Shown piece after piece: positions 6,212 through 7,226 of a stretch of 7,226 nt of DNA. The translations under genes and the position numbers were made by a program. Position 1 is the first letter of the stretch. Each line of letters begins with the position of its first letter. The notes under the pieces were generated by a model, which saw only the letters and a list, made by a program, of their open reading frames with translations, searched no databases and had not been told where the DNA came from. Source of the stretch: an uncultured Eubacteriales bacterium (GTDB lineage: Bacteria > Bacillota > Clostridia > Oscillospirales > Acutalibacteraceae); contig OMRJ01000020.1 in the NCBI GenBank assembly GCA_900313475.1, positions 1 through 7,226 on the forward strand, read 5' to 3'.

Positions 6212-6246
6212 AACCTTTTCTTCAATTCTATAAGGAGGATATCATC

Positions 6247-6504
6247 ATGGCTTTTGAAAAGAAAGATGCCAAGGGCGGTCGCCCCATGAACAGAAAGAGC
6301 CGCAGAAAAGTCTGCACTTTCTGTGTGGAGAAGTCGGAGTTTATCGATTATAAAGATACTCAAAAGCTTCGTCGCTTTATCTCCGAAAGAGCAAAGATTC
6401 TGCCCCGCAGAGTCACAGGCACATGTGCCGCTCATCAGAGAGAGCTTACCGTTGCTATCAAGCGTGCGCGTCAGCTTGCGCTGCTTCCCTACATCAGTGA
6501 CTGA
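6247..6504 (+). CDS. rpsR: 30S ribosomal protein S18 (bS18)
   Basis: This 85-residue S18 binds S6 and 16S rRNA on the 30S platform. The hallmark block includes RRKVCTFC (19-26), IDYKD (33-37), LRRFISERAKILPRR (41-55), TGTCAAHQR (57-65) and AIKRARQLALLPY. C23, C26, C60 and H63 form a C-x2-C...C-x2-H set, so this is a zinc-ribbon type ('C+') S18; many bacteria have lost these ligands. AAGGAGG (6232-6238) precedes the ATG at 6247 by 8 nt. It is the last gene of its operon, with an intrinsic terminator about 26 nt after the stop. The presence of a zinc-ligand S18 suggests that a zinc-free paralogue, as used under zinc limitation, could exist elsewhere, but nothing here shows it. Confidence 0.97.
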   Translation: MAFEKKDAKGGRPMNRKSRRKVCTFCVEKSEFIDYKDTQKLRRFISERAKILPRRVTGTCAAHQRELTVAIKRARQLALLPYISD

Positions 6505-6530
6505 TCCGGCTGTTTTATTTGCCGAATAAA

Positions 6531-6561
6531 AAAGAGCCTCGGTTTTTTTCCGGGGCTTTTT
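6531..6561 (+). terminator. Intrinsic terminator of the rpsF-ssb-rpsR operon
   Basis: A 12-bp stem (6531-6542 with 6550-6561), including two G-T pairs, has the core AGCCTCGG / CCGGGGCT, a 7-T loop and a run of five T at 6557-6561. A-rich sequence in front pairs with the T run, so it could work on both strands. It lies 27 nt after the rpsR stop. Confidence 0.92.
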
Positions 6562-6736
6562 AATGTGATGAGTATCGCAAAAAATATCGACATATCGGCA
6601 AAAAAAGAAAAACGGAATGCTTCGGAGAGTTGCCGTGCTGTCTGCGGTTTCTGCCGCTCTGTACTGCGAAAACGCCACGCACGGAGCGATTTATAAAAAA
6701 ATCCCGAAACAGCCAAATAATAATATAAAAAAATAC
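6562..6736. other. Gene-free spacer between rpsR terminator and rpsB promoter
   Basis: I find no gene here. A possible stem CCGTGC (6633-6638) with GCACGG (6679-6684) encloses a smaller GCGG/CCGC hairpin (6644-6657), but there is no promoter or terminator arranged to make this a small RNA gene. The last 40 bases are A-rich and lead into the rpsB promoter. Confidence 0.5.
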
Positions 6737-6765
6737 TTGCAATAAAAAGGATGCTGTGATATAAT
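6737..6765 (+). promoter_or_regulatory. Promoter of rpsB
   Basis: TTGCAA (6737-6742) and a perfect TATAAT (6760-6765) are separated by 17 nt, with TG one base before the -10 (extended -10). The start point should be near 6772. It is the only good promoter in the rpsR-rpsB gap. Confidence 0.87.
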
Positions 6766-6771
6766 TGTCAG

Positions 6772-6878
6772 GCAAAACGCACGTGAACCGATTGCAATAG
6801 GTGTGCACGGTGTCCGATACGCCCGTGTCCTTTCGCAAAATGACGTTCGCGGTGGTTCAACCAAAGGAGGAAAAAAAC
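6772..6878 (+). promoter_or_regulatory. Long structured rpsB leader, possible autoregulatory site
   Basis: The leader is about 107 nt. TGAACC (6784-6789) can pair with GGTTCA (6854-6859) just before the AAAGGAGG ribosome binding site (6863-6870). Within that, GCACGG (6805-6810) pairs with CCGTGT (6823-6828). S2 represses its own operon through the leader in E. coli; whether this leader does the same is inference, and I do not recognise the proteobacterial motif in it. Confidence 0.4.
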
Positions 6879-7226
6879 ATGTCAGTAGTATCAATGAAAC
6901 AGCTGCTTGAAGCAGGTGTGCACTTCGGTCACCAGACCAGAAGATGGAACCCCAAAATGGCTCCCTATATTTTCACGGAGCGCAACGGTATTTACATTAT
7001 AGACCTTCAGAAGACCGTTAAGAAGCTTGAAGAAGCTTATATGTTCGTTCGCGAGATTTCCGCAAACGGCGGCGAGATCTTCTTTGTAGGCACCAAAAAG
7101 CAGGCTATGGATTCCATTAAGGAAGAGGCAGAGCGCTGCGGCATGCCCTATGTAAACGCCAGATGGCTCGGCGGTATGCTTACCAACTTCTCCACCATCA
7201 AGCGCAGGATCAAGCGTCTTGAGCAG
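6879..7226 (+). CDS. rpsB: 30S ribosomal protein S2 (uS2), 5' part
   Basis: The first 116 residues are present and the frame is open to the window edge; S2 is normally 230-260 residues, so about half is missing on the right. The family signature is clear: the GVHFGHQTRRWNPKM block (13-27), IYIIDLQKT (38-46), FFVGTKKQA (68-76) and NARWLGGMLTNF (93-104). S2 sits at the head-body junction of the 30S subunit, next to S8 and the S1-binding region, and is added late in assembly. AAAGGAGG (6863-6870) precedes the ATG by 8 nt. In Firmicutes it is usually followed by tsf, which would lie just outside this window. Confidence 0.97.
   Translation, partial: MSVVSMKQLLEAGVHFGHQTRRWNPKMAPYIFTERNGIYIIDLQKTVKKLEEAYMFVREISANGGEIFFVGTKKQAMDSIKEEAERCGMPYVNARWLGGMLTNFSTIKRRIKRLEQ

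Noticed and set aside
6583..6600. Similarity of the CGACATAT segment to the spacer near 3438-3450 as a shared repeat
   Set aside because: Only about 8 bases match once orientation is taken into account, which is within chance.
6148..6838. Minus-strand frames across rpsR and the spacer
   Set aside because: They cross rpsR and its terminator and have no family resemblance or translation signals.

Overview
The window looks like chromosomal core DNA from a low-to-mid GC, Gram-positive anaerobe of the class Clostridia. An Oscillospiraceae/Ruminococcaceae-type gut bacterium is my best guess. The reasons are strong AAGGAGG-type ribosome binding sites with 7-9 nt spacing, near-consensus TTGACA-N17-TATAAT promoters, the compact rpsF-ssb-rpsR order typical of Firmicutes, and a stand-alone iscS-iscU pair. 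The taxonomic placement is inference only.

Layout. Positions 1-128 hold only a terminator-like hairpin. A DUF2804-family protein of unknown function (129-1187, minus strand) has a textbook promoter just upstream. About 0.4 kb of divergent regulatory DNA follows, then a complete GH3-family acyl-adenylate/amido-synthetase-like gene (1587-3275, plus). A gene-free stretch of about 450 bases (3276-3726) contains a 13-bp perfect tandem repeat, an interrupted inverted repeat, the iscS promoter, and a palindrome at the expected transcription start that could be an IscR/Rrf2-type operator. The two-gene operon iscS-iscU (3727-5368) encodes the cysteine desulfurase and the Fe-S scaffold; the scaffold ends in an extra CxxCxxC tail. 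A strong promoter embedded in nested inverted repeats, and a structured leader resembling the S6:S18-binding autoregulatory element, precede rpsF-ssb-rpsR (5492-6504), which ends in a strong intrinsic terminator. After about 320 bases without a gene comes the promoter and long leader of rpsB (S2), which runs off the right edge.

How the genes fit together. rpsF, ssb and rpsR make S6, SSB and S18. S6 and S18 bind each other on the 30S platform, and the leader is placed so that the S6:S18 pair could repress its own operon. IscS mobilises sulfur from cysteine and IscU assembles the cluster. The GH3-like gene and its divergent DUF2804 neighbour are the least understood part of the window. Nothing here shows a new defence system, mobile element or CRISPR array; the unusual points are a bacterial GH3 enzyme of unknown substrate, the IscU tail, and several structured regulatory regions.
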